In this document: one piece after another, positions 10,190-22,760 of the stretch | Layout: each line of letters begins with the position of its first letter | How positions within the stretch are numbered: the stretch's first letter is position 1 | NCBI RefSeq assembly: GCF_016802725.1 | Contig: NC_052671.1 | Location: 16,077,231 to 16,141,230, forward strand | DNA length: 64,000 nt | Reading direction: 5' to 3' | From: Solenopsis invicta | Lineage: Eukaryota; Arthropoda; Insecta; Hymenoptera; Formicidae | Made by a program: the position numbers and the translations under genes | The notes under the pieces: generated by a model | Databases searched by the model: none | What the model was told of the DNA's origin: nothing | The model's input: the letters and a program-made list of their open reading frames with translations, nothing else

Positions 10190-12170
10190 GGCGTAAGAGA
10201 TCAATCAACTGACATCTTTCTGTCATCAGTTCCACCTTTTCTTATCAGTCAGTCGATATCAAATATCCTATTCAAGAATGATCGAGAATTACTAGTGTTT
10301 CAAGAAATGATTCAACAAGAAATAATTTCACGATAAGTAATTCTGATAAGTCTATAAGTAATGCTGATAGTATATTTACATTTACTGTCACCATGCCAAA
10401 TACTGATTTAAATACAATAATTTATAAAACATACAGACAAAAAGATAAAAGTTGATCTCCTTCAACGCGACAATATACAGTATTACAGCCTGGTACGTGG
10501 CAATAACTATTTACTAAAAAAATTTGGAAATGTGCAAAACTATCATGTTTAAAATCAACCCACAACAACTTTCTGTTGATGAGAGAGACCTTTTAATTAT
10601 CGCCGAATCAAGAGAATTTTCCATAACCAAATCAATTCTACTGCAGCTTAGGATGCTTAATGTCGTTCAAACAATAATTAAAGAACGACTGTATCCATTG
10701 TTTCCAGATCTTCCTGCATCTGTGGTGAATGGGCATGGTGGATTTTACGACGCTATAGAAGCAATCACAACCTGTATAAGGAAATTCCTTGTTTAGGAAT
10801 CCTCAATCAGGCCATGCGTGCTGCCGTAAGCGTCGCACCCTCAGATCCGTATCGTTCGGATCTCCAAGAAGAAGGGACCTAACGACAACCTATTAGGTTT
10901 TCTACCTTTAGGAAATCGTTGTAATGAAGCCAAGAATATGGCATATTCTGCTAAAATAACAGCAGACGTCTTCCCGGAAGCTCCACGCAGGCTTTAATAT
11001 AAAGCTGGATTTGATCTCAGCTCAAATCGCACAAAGTCCTTCAGAACCACAACGATTTCAGTAGCTTCGATTGCCGAAAATGGATCTGTTGGACCATTTT
11101 AAACGATATAAATTAATAGAGAATCAAGATACATGTATGGTACATGCAAATATGGCTTACAAATAAAGTGTATTATTAATAACACAAATAGACAAATTAC
11201 AGAAATAAAATGCAAGTTTATTAAAAAAAAGAAAGGCGCTGTGGAAAGCTATATTTAAGCAATCCTGTTAAACAGTTGTCAATAAATTAGAACGATGTCA
11301 CACTGCTGGCCGCCACAGGTCAACTCACAAAGCAAGCAAGGAAGTAGATCGATCATGAAAAGAGTCCCATGCTAGCTTACTGGAAAGCGTTCAAAAAAGG
11401 AATTCTTAAATGTTTCGAGCGAAGGACACTCTATTATCTAGCTATCAGAAAGATAGAAGCCAGAAGGTAGAACCATATAAAAGAATAGTTTCATGAGTAC
11501 GTGACAGATAAACTTGCGCTTATGTACCAACTCGAGCTTACCGAAAAGTGTAATAAAATATTTGAGTTAAAATAGCAAAAAAGTTAATGCAAGGTCAAAA
11601 TAATATTGAATCCTTATTTATTTGATGCAAATGTTTTACGAGTTGCCAAATACAAGATTAAAGAAAAAAATTATTTTGATAAAAATCCAATAAAAGCTTT
11701 GAAAATTATGAAATTAGATCCATTAAAGAATACTATTCATAATATAATCTTAAATCCATTCTTTGTACATTATTGGTCTAATTATTAATTGGATGTACAT
11801 AGAACATATACATTACATGAGACAGCTAGTATTTATATTGACTCAACGGAAAGTACTAAAAAAAAAAAAAAAACTAAAAGACCTGACAAATCAAAAACAG
11901 GACATATATTTTTATATAATTGTGACATTAATTCTGATAAAAGTGGTAATTTTTCAGTAAAACAAATGTTGTCTGAAAAACACAATACAAATGTTATTCA
12001 TTATTGGCTAATTGAATGATCCGACGCACCACGACCACGTCTAGTTGTATGAGCTTTTCATGTACATTATTAACGCAGTACGAAGTTTTACTAATTACAA
12101 ATGTCATAAATGGATAATATCGATGATATGACTTGAAAGCGATGATACAACCGCTGCCCCTTTCACCGCT
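10190..12170 (+). pseudogene. MULE-like transposase relic (MULE-A), interrupted
   Basis: This region aligns segment by segment with the MULE-B gene at 49,060-50,130: PSTRQYTVLQPGTWQ-type text at 10,460-10,510, LFDANVLRVAKYKIKEKN (about 11,610-11,665), then SVKQMLSEKHNT (from about 11,957), HYWLIE, a stop, and SDAPRPRLVV. The last block resembles the strand around a catalytic Asp in DDE transposases (VCDFS in MULE-B). The copy has many stops and two insertions, about 10,551-11,105 and about 11,290-11,580. The zinc-finger/USP-like half seen in the other copies is missing; repeat X follows at 12,186. Assignment to the MULE superfamily rests on its relatives' 9-bp target duplication and foldback arms. 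Confidence 0.5.
10524..10796 (+). other. Unidentified ORF within an insertion in MULE-A
   Basis: The 90-codon frame starts in transposase sequence but from about 10,551 belongs to a 0.55-kb insertion absent from MULE-B. The inserted part reads as a helical, non-repetitive protein piece (INPQQLSVDERDLLI ... LYPLFPDLPASVVNGHG). Downstream frames in the same insertion (for example NQAMRAAVSVAPSDP) continue this look with shifts and stops. I do not recognise it; it may be a captured gene or viral fragment. Confidence 0.25.
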
Positions 12171-12185
12171 GCCGCCTCCGCCACC

Positions 12186-12450
12186 ACTAATATGCACAAG
12201 TACAAAATGAAGTACAAAAATGAAACTTATTTGTCAAATAAACTTCACAAAGATATTTCTGTAGAATCAAGAATATTTAGAAAAATCATCTCACTATTTA
12301 AACAAAATAAAGTAACAAATAACTATTATTGTACTTAATCGACACATTTACGTCTGTTATTTTCTGAGTGTATTTTGTGTTTAATATTTTTCGTGAGTAA
12401 TTATTTTTAAAATTTGCGTAACTAGTTGTTGATAGTCAAAAAATTATAAC
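12186..12450 (+). repeat. Dispersed repeat X, copy 3
   Basis: Begins ATATGCACAAGTACAAAAT as at 2590, continues through AAACTTCACAAAGATAT and ends with the tail GTGAGTAATTATTTTTA ... CAAAAAATTATAA. It joins head and tail directly, lacking the 0.5-kb middle of copy 1. Confidence 0.6.
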
Positions 12451-12770
12451 CGTTGCGTGGGATGCGTCCTTTTTGCGCGTACGCGGACTCAGAGAATTAT
12501 TCGGCGCTTTGTGCTTGATTTTGCTGTCCGGCGAATGATCGTCCGGACAACAGCGTAGGATGGTGAGCGCTCTAGGGGGTGATCCTGAAGCGATTTGTTA
12601 CAAATTGATACATAGTTTTCTCTTCATTTTAGAAAACAGTAAAAAGGAATATATAAATAAGAATCCTGAATGTTGGTATCAAACAATTGATACTATAATT
12701 TTGATATTTACATATATTTAAAGTTTTGAAAGAAGACACATGAGTGCTACGAGTATAAAATATCTCCCAT

Positions 12771-13889
12771 TGTTTAAAATAACCGCGCTTTGACGCTTTA
12801 TCGGTACGAGGCACTCTTAACTGCATTTGGGCTCTCTAGGAGCGCTTCGTTCGCCTCGGCCGTAAAAAAGAGGAAAGAATCTTGGCTATTGACACGTGTT
12901 GGTCCTTTTACCCCCACTCTCCCTTCCGCTTTCGTGAATTGAAACGGCTGGCGGACCGAACACGTTCTCGCTCGTTCTCTTTGCCATGCGGTCTCTCCTT
13001 GAGTAAACATTATCTCGTTTGTGCTCTCACGCAAACTCGAGGAGAGAATCAGAAACTCCTCGTTGTACAACACCAAAGGCTAAGACTCAATTCTCGAGCT
13101 CGAGACGGCTTGGTGCAACTGCGATTTTCCTGGCGATTGTGGTTTCTCAGGTCAGTGTTCGTCTGAAGATTTCAGGGATCTTACAGACACCTTTTGCCTT
13201 TTCCATCATTCGTCTTAAGATCTTTCGTATCTTAGAGACATCTGTTATTCCTTCGGGAAACGCTCGTCTAAGGGTCAGCAGGATTTTATAGACACCCTCT
13301 TTTGCCAAAACCGTACATCTTAAGATCTAATAAAGCGAAGCAATTGAAACTCTCGTTAATAGAAAGTTCTTGTTGCTTTGTCAATATTCTCGTACGGGTC
13401 AGGCCTCATTGTTCAGGTAACGAAATTCTCGAGCCGCCCGTAGAGTCGAGTGACTAATTCTCTTTATCTCTCTCTCTTTCTTTTTATCCTGGTCACTCGC
13501 TCGCTCTCTCTCTCTCTCTCGCTCTTTATTTAGTTAGGAAACATCACTCTCTATCTCAAGTTCACACATCTGTCCCTTGCTGCATGCAATTGAAAGGAGC
13601 TCTGTCTATCTCTCTTTCTTCCTTTCCTTCACAAGTTCGGAACTCTCTCACAGTCTCTATTTTAAATTCAGGCGTTCGTGAATTACATTTTTTTTTTCTT
13701 CTTTCTTTTCTTTATTTTCTTTCAGCCTTTATCATTAACAAAACTTTCGCCATATTCTAATCATTTATACTTTGAGAATTAGTATTTATTTGTTTCCAAA
13801 TAAATTATTGTTATTTGCCTTACTGTATCTCTTTTCTTTCGCCGCTGCCTATCCTCGAAATAATTTCTACGTTTTATAAGATTCAAACA
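12771..13889 (+). repeat. 5' LTR of the BEL/Pao element
   Basis: Starts TGTTTAAAATAACCGCGC and ends TTCAAACA. It contains a CT-rich microsatellite-like tract (about 13,460-13,530) and AATAAA signals near 13,798. Frames open on both strands inside it are present identically in the 3' LTR and are not genes. Confidence 0.95.
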
Positions 13890-13929
13890 TTTTGGTCCTT
13901 CGAGCCGGATACGGCACGCGGTCGGAAAG

Positions 13930-15290
13930 ATGAGACTCAATCACATTGAAGCTCGTTTAGAGCAACAACTTAATTTAAAGGACATTATTTCAAATTCAGT
14001 TGAAAATCTCGTAAAAATCGGTCTTTCAAATGTAACGCCTCAACGCATAAGAGCTCGTTTGACCGCTCTTCATGAGACTTGGGAGAAGTTTTCCGTCGTT
14101 AACGACGCTATTAATATAGCAATTACGAAATTAAACTCAGACGATAGATTGCAACTACGACAAGACCCATATTTTTCTGAAAGCATTTACTTAACAACGT
14201 ACGAATTGTATCTTGAGGCAGTAGAGAAAATGAACTCAATGATCGAGCATGATTCTGAAAGCCTCACTGAAATACCTTCACTTCCGGCCAATTCTCGGAA
14301 TTCAAGTATTCCAGTTTTCTTTCAACATGCTCGCCTTCCGCGCATCGATATCCCAAAGTTCAACGGTTCACCTTCCGACTGGCTCTCTTTCAAAGACCTA
14401 TTCAATTCTCTCATTTTGGCCAATCCTACACTAAGCTCAGTCGAGAAACTGCAATATCTCAAAACAAGTTTAGTTGGATCTGCCTCTCACTTATTAAAAA
14501 ATACCGCGCTCAACGCTGATAACTTTCAAAAAGCATAGGACGCACTAGTTTCCTTCTACGAGAACAAGCGCCTTCTTGTACACTCTGCTTTACACTCATT
14601 ACTTACACTCAAACGCATGACAAAAGAATCTGCTGCGGAATTAGAACAGCTCTATACAAATATAACGCAAATTTATCGCACGCTTGAGACCTTAAAGAGA
14701 CCGGTCCATACGTGGGACGATGTTTTTGTCTTCATTGCAGTACAGCGCCTTGATTCAGAATCGGTCAAAGCTTGGGAGCATCAGTTAGGCTCTTCCAAGG
14801 AGCCGCCTACTTGGAATCAATTCAATGAATTTTTAATCTCACGACTTCTGTCTCTTCAAGCATTTGAGAAATCTCGAACCGGAAAATCTGCCACCTCTTC
14901 ACATCCGACTACTGCAAAATCTCATTTTCAAGGAAAGGTTAAACATACTCACTCAACTAAACCAAGCTCCTGTTTTTTATGTTCTTCTAATCATTACATT
15001 GCAAATTGCCCGAAATATACTTCTAAATCTGTACAACAACGACTTGCTATTATTAAGCAGAACCAACTCTGTTATAATTGTCTTGGACAACATAAAGTGT
15101 CAGCTTGTCGTAATACCAAGCGCTGTACTAAATGCGGACAGAAACATCACACGACCACTCATCAAAGCAATAATTCTACACTTAACACTTCCAAAATTAC
15201 ACTCCTGCAACTCCTGCAACATCTTCCGAAACAACATCAACAGAAAATCATGTGCTCCATTCAGCCAATCACTCAATGCGACCGTTTTGC
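13930..15290 (+). pseudogene. BEL/Pao gag, broken
   Basis: Start ATG at 13,930 in a Leu/Glu-rich helical N-terminus, as in BEL gag. PRIDIPKFNGSPSDWLSFKD (codons about 138-157) is the conserved start of the gag capsid-like domain (DUF1759 type). A TAG at 14,536 interrupts it where relatives have an aromatic residue; the same frame then continues from 14,539. Zinc knuckles CFLCSSNHYIANC and CYNCLGQHKVSAC followed by CTKCGQKHHTTTH lie at 14,970-15,160, the nucleic-acid-binding end of gag. Just after them the reading frame changes twice between 15,170 and 15,290 before protease begins. Confidence 0.9.
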
Positions 15291-18200
15291 TAGCGACCGC
15301 TCAGGTATCAGTTGCCAAAAGGAATGGCGATACTATCCAGGCTCGAGCATTGGTAGATCAGGGCTCTGAAATCTCATTAATATCAGAGCGTCTTGCCCAA
15401 ATGCTTCATCTTCCACGACGTCATTCTTCGATCTCGTTAATCGGAGTTGGTGGTACTCAGGCAAATCAAACTAAAGGTTTTATTCAGCTCACAATAAAGG
15501 CTCATTTTGATCCTCACTCTGAGATTCCCGTTACAGCTCACATTTTATCGAAATTAACGACATTCCTGCCATCCGTTCCAGTTTGTCAGCATAATTGGCA
15601 ACATTTAGAAGGATTGACATTAGCTGATTATAATTACACCACACCGGGACCAGTTGACATTATTTTAGGAGCGGATGTTTTTTCTCACATACTTGAAGAC
15701 GGCATCGTTAAAGGCGTAGGAACATCACCCATCGCCCAACGCACCAAATTAGGATGGATAATCTCAGGTCCCACTAACTCTAATGCAGAAACCAGCGTCG
15801 CTCAAGGATATCACATCTCAGTTGATAAGAAACTTCACAATCTCCTTCAACGTTTCTGGAAACTCGAGGAGATATCATCACCCATCTCATCACCCTTATC
15901 ACTCAATGAACAAGCTTGTAAGCAACATTACAAATTAACTCATTCCAGAGACCTGCAAGGAAGGTATATCGTCAAACTTCCATTCAAACGATCAACAACC
16001 GAGCTGGGAGATTCCAAGAATAAAGCTCTTAGGATTCTTGCTCACCTCTCACGAAAATTGTCAAATGATCCTATACACGCAAAGGCTTACTCCGAATTCT
16101 TAGAGGAATATGAAACTTTAGGCCACATGAGATTGATTCCTGCCTCTCAACCAGTACCTGACACCGCCTATTATCTGCCTCATCACGGAGTTGTTAGAGA
16201 AACTAGTATGACTACCAAATTGAGAGTTGTGTTTAATGGCTTAAATTGCACCACTACAGAGATTTCTCTTAATGACCTTCTTCACACCGGAGCTAAATTA
16301 CAAACAGATGTACTCGACGTTTTGATATGGTTCAGACAATTCCAGTACGTGTTCTCTTGCGATATAGAAAAAATGTATCGCCAGATTCAGGTTCATCAAG
16401 ACGATTGGAACTTTCAACGAATTTTATGGCTCAACCAGAATAAGGACATTTCCACTTATCAATTAACAACTGTGACATATGGACTAGCTTGCGCCCCGTT
16501 TTTAGCGCTACGCACTCTCGCTCAACTCTTAGAAGACGAAGGCGCCAAATTCCCACTCGCAATTCCGGCTCTTACTCATGGAAGATATGTCGACGACATC
16601 TTCGGCGGTGCTGATTCTATATCTCAAGTACAAGTGGTGGTTGATCAGGTTAACTCGTTATGCACGGCTGGCGGTTTTCCACTTCAAAAATGGATCAGTA
16701 ACCACCCAGACATCCTCAAATCAATTCCCCCTAAAAGGCAAGCGAACTCTATGCTCTTACAATACGAGAAGTCTACCATGATTCACGTTTTAGGATTAAA
16801 CTGGGATCCGATCGTCGACACCTTCCACTTCTCCGTTACCACCTCAATGCCAACAGTCATAACTAAACGAAGCATCTTGTCAACCATAGCTAGAGTATTT
16901 GATCCACTCGGATTGCTCTCACCTATTATTATAACAGCCAAAGTTTTCATTCAAGAACTCTGGTCCATCAAGCTTGGCTGGGACGACCCCTTGTTTCAAC
17001 CCACTTCAACGAAATGGATCAAATTTCTCGAGCTTCTTCAGGACATACCGAAAATAAAGATTCCACGATGGATTCATTTCTACTCTGAGCATTCTCTTGA
17101 AATTCATGGATTCTGTGACGCATCTCAAAGAGCCATTTGCGCTACCGTCTACCTCCGGTCAGTTAATCAAAATGGAGAGATTATTACCGAACTGATCTGT
17201 TCTAAAACAAAGGTTGCGCCACTTAAAAGGATGACTATCCCACGTCTGGAACTCTCAGGAGCAGTACTTTTAACTAAGCTCGCATCTCGTGTTACAAATC
17301 CTGAAGCCTACTCATAGTAACATTTACCTTTGGACCGACTCAGCGGTTGTCTATACATGGATAAATAATTTCCCTTCTCGATGGAAGGACTTCGTGCACA
17401 ATCGTGTTTGTCATATTCACGAAACTTTACCTCAAGCCACTTGGAAGTTTATCCCCGGAGTGGACAATCCAGCCGATTGTGCCACGAGAGGCTTATCACC
17501 TCTTCAATTGAATAATCACACACTTTGGTGATCAGGACCTACTTGGCTTCGTCAGGATTCTGCTGCATGGCCTCAACCACCGCCAAATCTACCTCGTAAA
17601 GAGAATCTTGAAGAGCGAGCCCATCAAGTTCTTGTCACGAATGTCAACTCTCAGGAACCTTGGGAGCTCATCACATACAAATATTCCAGCTTTACTCGAT
17701 TACTGCGCATCACAGCATTATGCATCAGAGCGATCTCTCGTTTTCGAAAATCTCCAATATCACCTTTAAACACTCTCACTACTCAAGAATTAGACACTGC
17801 CAGAATCTACTGGATTAAAAGCATTCAACGTTCATGGTTCCATCAAGAACAGAAACTTCTCTCGCACGGTCACGCCTTACCTCGCTCCAATCATCTGACA
17901 CGTCTCACACCTATTCTAGATTCCGATGGCATTCTCCGTGTTGGAGGTCGTCTCCAATCTTCTCTTCTATCGGAAAGTGGTAAACACCCAGTAATTCTTC
18001 CTCGGCGTTCTCCTCTAACTTCCTTAATAATCGCTGACGCTCATCAACGCACGATGCATGGAGGCACACAAAGTACTCTATCATTCATTCGAAACACCTA
18101 TTGGATTGTTGGAGGACGAGCACCAGTAAGATCATTCATACTAAAGTGCATGCGCTGCGCACGATACAGACAAAACCGAGCTCAACAGCTAATGGGACAA

Positions 18201-19151
18201 CTGCCTCCTGAAAGGGTCACTCCATCTCGTCCATTTTTAAATTCAGGCGTGGATTATGCTGGCCCACTTTATATCAAAAATTGGAAGGGAAAGAATTCCA
18301 GAACATACAAAGCCTGGATCGTACTTTTCGTATGCCTTTCAACATCCGCAGTGTATATCGAACTCGTAACTGACTGTACTTCCGAAACATTTATCGCTGC
18401 ATACAAACGATTCACGTCGAGAAGAGGAATATGTGCAACTCTGATCAGTGACTGCGGAACAAACTTAAAGCGGGCTGATGTCGAACTTCAAAATCTCTTT
18501 GCCACTGCTTCTAAGGAATCAAATAAACTTGCAACACTTCTAGCTAATGACGGTACGCAATGGCGATTCAATCCTCCCTCAGCTCCACACTTCGGCGGAA
18601 AATGGGAAGCTGGAGTGAAATCAGTAAAACACCATATCAGACGAGTCATTGGAACGCAACTACTCACCTACGAGGAAATGTCAACCTTCCTGACTCAGGT
18701 TGAAGCAGTATTGAACTCTCGACCTCTCTGTCCGTTCTCGGATGATCCGGACGACTTACAAGCTCTTACTCCTGCCCACTTTCTAGTTGGAAATTCATTA
18801 AGTACCATACCTGAACCGTCGCTAGAAGCAATTAAAATCTCTCATCTTTCTCGCTGGCAATTCACTCGGTAAATGCTTGAAGGTTTCTGGTCTCATTGGT
18901 CCAAGGAATGTCTCCAACGCTATCTTGCGACTTACAAGTGGAATAAAGAAACTCCTTTGCTCGAAGGCGCTCTTGTTCTCGTTGTTGATGAACGATATCC
19001 TCCCTCTAAATGGCCGTTGGGTCGAGTTGTTACTTCTCATCCAGGCAAAGATGGAAAGGTACGAGTTGTAACTGTTCGAACTCAAATCTCGACCTTTAAA
19101 CGACCGCTCGTAAAGCTCTGCCCACTTCCGGTTGCTACCTCTGGCATTTAA
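15290..19151 (+). pseudogene. BEL/Pao pol (PR-RT-RNaseH-IN), broken
   Basis: Protease: ARALVDQGSEISLISE near 15,340 (aspartic protease of the D.GS type). Reverse transcriptase: CDIEKMYRQIQ near 16,357 and YVDDIFGGAD at 16,586. RNase H: IHGFCDASQRAIC near 17,103, then WTDSAVVYTWI near 17,334 after a frameshift close to 17,300. Integrase: HH-CC finger (H..H then CMRC, about 18,040-18,160), SGVDYAGPLY, LISDCGTNL and HFGGKWEAGVKS give the three acidic DDE residues. TGA at 17,529 and TAA at 18,870 lie in frame; TAA precedes the C-terminal MLEGFWSHWSKE region. The protein would copy and integrate the element but cannot be made intact. Confidence 0.92.
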
Positions 19152-19189
19152 TTCATTCGTTAACACTCGTTAACGAAGGCTGGCGGAAA

Positions 19190-20320
19190 TGTTTAAAATA
19201 ACCGCGCTTTGACGCTTCATCGGTACGAGGCACTCTTAACTGCATTTGGGCTCTCTAGGAGCGCTTCGTTCGCCTCGGCCGTAAAAAAGAGGAAAGAATC
19301 TTGGCTATTGACACGTGTTGGTCCTTTTACCCCCACTCTCCCTTCCGCTTTCGTGAATTGAAACGGCTGGCGGACCGAACACGTTCTCGCTCGTTCTCTT
19401 TGCCATGCGGTCTCTCCTTGAGTAAACATTATCTCGTTTGTGCTCTCACGCAAACTCGAGGAGAGAATCAGAAACTCCTCGTTGTACAACACCAAAGGCT
19501 AAGACTCAATTCTCGAGCTCGAGACGGCTTGGTGCAACTGCGATTTTCCTGGCGATTGTGGTTTCTCAGGTCAGTGTTCGTCTGAAGATTTCAGGGATCT
19601 TACAGACACCTTTTGCCTTTTCCATCATTCGTCTTAAGATCTTTCGTATCTTAGAGACATCTGTTATTCCTTCGGGAAACGCTCGTCTAAGGGTCAGCAG
19701 GATTTTATAGACACCCTCTTTTGCCAAAACCGTACATCTTAAGATCTAATAAAGCGAAGCAATTGAAACTCTCGTTAATAGAAAGTTCTTGTTGCTTTGT
19801 CAATATTCTCGTACGGGTCAGGCCTCATTGTTCAGGTAACGAAATTCTCGAGCCGCCCGTAGAGTCGAGTGACTAATTCTCTTTATCTCTCTCTCTTTAT
19901 TTTTATCCTGGTCACTCGCTCGCTCTTTCGCTCTCTCTCTCTCTTTCGCTCTTTATTTAGTTAGGAAACATCACTCTCTATCTCAAGTTCACACATCTAT
20001 CCCTTGCTGCATGCAATTGAAAGGATCTCTGTCTATCTCTCTTTCTTCCTTTCCTTCACAAGTTCGGAACTCTCTCACAGTCTCTATTTTAAATTCAGGC
20101 GTTCGTGAATTACATTTTTTTTTCTTCTTTCTTTTCTTTATTTTCTTTCAGCCTTTATCATTAACAAAACTTTCGCCATATTCTAATCATTTATACTTTG
20201 AGAATTAGTATTTATTTGTTTCCAAATAAATTATTGTTATTTGCCTTACTGTATCTCTTTTCTTTCGCCGCTGCCTATCCTCGAAATAATTTCTACGTTT
20301 TATAAGATCGACTTCAAACA
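19190..20320 (+). repeat. 3' LTR of the BEL/Pao element
   Basis: Near-identical to the 5' LTR; small differences include the CT-rich tract and a few added bases (CGACT) just before the terminal TCAAACA. It is preceded by the purine-rich AGGCTGGCGGAAA, the likely plus-strand primer. Confidence 0.95.
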
Positions 20321-20325
20321 CCCAT

Positions 20326-21400
20326 AGACCAACAGGAATAGATAAGTAAAATAATTCCCACTAAAAATTTTAAAAAAATTATACAAGCCAGAAATATATT
20401 AGAGGAATAAGTCGACATCCTAATGCTCTACGCCACGCTGTTTATTTCAAAATCGTTCTTCTGTAACGATACTTATAGATGCTGGAAATATTTAATCGTC
20501 ATTTTTTCGAGAATGCCTAAGTTGTGCAACAAACGGTTTTACTACAATAAAGGTGTAAGTAAATACTACACACTCATAAAATTTTATTAAAATCGACGAG
20601 ATCATTGTCGGGTTCTCCCCTTGTAAATATGGAATTAAAAGTGATGATGATACTGATAGACGAAGAAGAGCAGAAATTCTAGGGCCTAAGGTAATCACCT
20701 TACCAAGAATTGCAGCTTGCTTTCCACAAATGACAACTATATACTTCCACAAAATTTATTATGAGAATTATACCAAAGTCTAATTTTATAGAAAGAACAC
20801 CTAATGCAATCTTCTTATCCATGCTTCCTTCAGTTGTTTGCAAGAGCTACCAAAGAAATGGTGTCCAAATCAATATACATCTACAGTTACTATTGATTCA
20901 GATTTTAGTTGATAATGTGTTGCATATTAGAGATAAAGTAACTCCTATAAATTAAATATGGACATATTATTTAGCATCTTACCAATCAAAAGTAATGTTA
21001 GACTCTGCTCGAATAGAGCAATGTAACCTATTTGAAGTATATAGTTGGCACAATTAAAAATAATTAATTTCAATTCAAGAGCCATATTTTCATATTTTAG
21101 TACGATGACTATTTGTACATGTTCGATAAACACAGTGATATTGAAGTCCTGCAATATCTAACCCGGGCGTATTTTAAAGCCGGCAAGTTGAAGAAAGCAA
21201 AACAGGCGTTGTTATGTTTAATTAGTCACACTTTAATATTTTTTAGATTATTTTATCTTAATGTTTAATATTTAATTTAGCGGTATACGTTTTTAAGCAC
21301 ACCTAGCAGGTCCAATGAATAATGGTGTATTATATAATTTTGCTTACGTACTGAAACGGCTGGCTTCATCATATAACTTACAATAAATGGTCCTCCAAAT
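20326..21400. other. Decayed sequence, one possible coding scrap
   Basis: No intact gene. On the plus strand around 20,620-20,760 the translation reads SDDDTDRRRRAEILGPKV, then ITLPRIAACFPQMT, a compact non-repetitive stretch that looks like an old transposon protein. I cannot name it. The minus-strand 86-codon frame at 20,492-20,752 is its shadow. Confidence 0.3.
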
Positions 21401-21429
21401 GAGCCAAAAAAACCTTTTGGTTGCCTGAT

Positions 21430-21804
21430 AGATTATGAGGCACGAAGCTTCGAAAACATATAGCAACAAGATGCATTACGTTGAATCTATCAGAACCTAA
21501 CGTAACAGAATTGGCCAATTATCTTGGCCATAACAAAAATATACACATGCGACATTATCGCCAATCCATCCCTCAAATGGAGGTAATTAAAATGTCGCAA
21601 TTACTCAATAATGCGCAAGGCAATGTTGAAAAAAATATCGACAAAAGTTTGAAGTTTAATGAAAAAAACAATTTTGAAAAAATGAAACTCCAACTAGAAA
21701 ATTGCATTGACCGAGATAGCAATGATTCATGTATCCAGGAAACTCCTGAAGATAGTGATACAGTAAAAAAAAAAAGAAAAAACGTAGTAGTAAGTATATA
21801 TTAA
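21430..21804 (+). pseudogene. Tyrosine-recombinase-like C-terminus, relic copy 1
   Basis: From about 21,431 the frame reads L-stop-GTKLRKHIATRCITL, then NVTELANYLGHNKNIHMRHY and RQSIP. The stop (TGA) sits where the other copy has Arg. The spacing of an Arg, an LRKH block, a GH and a terminal HY is reminiscent of the R...(H/K)xxR...H...Y catalytic set of tyrosine recombinases such as those of Crypton elements. A low-complexity acidic/Asn tail follows, as in the second copy at 25,493. Only the C-terminal end is present. The recombinase identity is inference; the homology to the 23.6-25.5 kb copy is visible directly. Confidence 0.5.
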
Positions 21805-22081
21805 ATATAATTATATATTTACTAAAAAATTTAATACAAATAATGCCTCTTAAAATTAATCAAGGCTCCACCACTTCCCCGCCCAAACATTTACTTTGCA
21901 CGTAAAATGAGGTCTACCCCACCTCCTCCTGTTTAGGAGCGAAACAGAGTCTATAATTGTTCTGTTCAAGAATATAAACAAAACGACATAGTTTATAGAT
22001 AAATTTGTAAATTTATTTTATAAATAGTCGGATTTACCTCGCAGTTCTCGTACTTATCGCAGTTTATTAACTATTTTTAAT

Positions 22082-22760
22082 ATGAAATTATATGAATTTC
22101 TGAGTCTTGTTGAGAATAAGAATAAGTTATTAGATTTTCTTATTAATCAAAAAATTATTCATGGATACGTTAAATGTCTACGGTGTAAAGCAGATATCGA
22201 TTTAAATCGTGATGTATGTTTTTCATGTGTCACTGTTACATGTGAACAACATGGACATAAAAAAACGCAGAGTGTAAGTAACCGCAACTGATATTTTCTA
22301 AAGTCACCTAATTATGTTATCCAAGTGTAAATAAAGTTTTATTAAAATTAGTGTGTGACACTTCGCGTTCCCTTGTAAGGAATGCATTGCATGAAATTTC
22401 AGCATTTGAGCGATCGCTATTTTAAATGAGGGTGTCGTAACGACTTGAAATTTTAGGAATGTGTTTGTAATCAAAAGACCTTTCAAATAAGCCTCCACTG
22501 AACCCTTAGCCCAATTTAAAATTTTAACCCTACTTTTACCCCTCCATACCTGGGGGTAAGGGATGATCAATATCTATGTCAAAGGGCAGCTTTTTTGATA
22601 AATTAAAATACGTATTTTACCGTTTTTTGATATTTTCATTTTTACAAAAGTTATTTAGGGATTTCCACACTTTTGGTAAACCGTGTATATATACTCATAT
22701 ACAAATCGGGAGTTTATTTTTAAATCCTCTAATAACTTTTCCGGGTGATTATAGAGAACT
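22082..22760 (+). pseudogene. Merlin/IS1016-type transposase N-terminus, fragment
   Basis: The frame from ATG 22,082 reads MKLYEFLSLVENKNKLLDFL, then KCLRCKADIDL and CFSCVTVTC, i.e. two Cys pairs of a zinc ribbon, and stops being coherent at a GTAAGT at 22,274, a likely splice donor. About 290 bp later another frame gives SKGSFFDKLKYVFYRFLIFS, matching the (R)KGSFFE.S.L......L block that follows the ribbon in Merlin/ISXO2-type transposases. Ribbon, then KGSFF, then hydrophobic helix is the family order. The DDE catalytic part is not seen. The element is incomplete and probably dead. Confidence 0.5.

Larger units (their letters stand above)
12771..20320 (+). mobile_element. BEL/Pao LTR retrotransposon, full length but inactive
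   Basis: Two almost identical direct repeats of about 1.12 kb flank gag and pol in the order protease, reverse transcriptase, RNase H, integrase. Target duplication CCCAT is perfect (12,766-12,770 and 20,321-20,325); 4-6 bp is usual for BEL/Pao. The LTRs start TG and end CA (TGTTTAAAATAACC ... TTCAAACA). GGTCCTTCGAGCCGG, just inside the 5' LTR, is a likely primer-binding region. High LTR identity means recent insertion, yet the coding part already carries stops at 14,536 (TAG), 17,529 (TGA) and 18,870 (TAA) and shifts near 15,170-15,290 and 17,300. Confidence 0.95.

Noticed and set aside
12798..13291. Open frames on both strands in the BEL LTR
   Set aside because: Overlapping frames on both strands, repeated only because the LTR is repeated; no domain.
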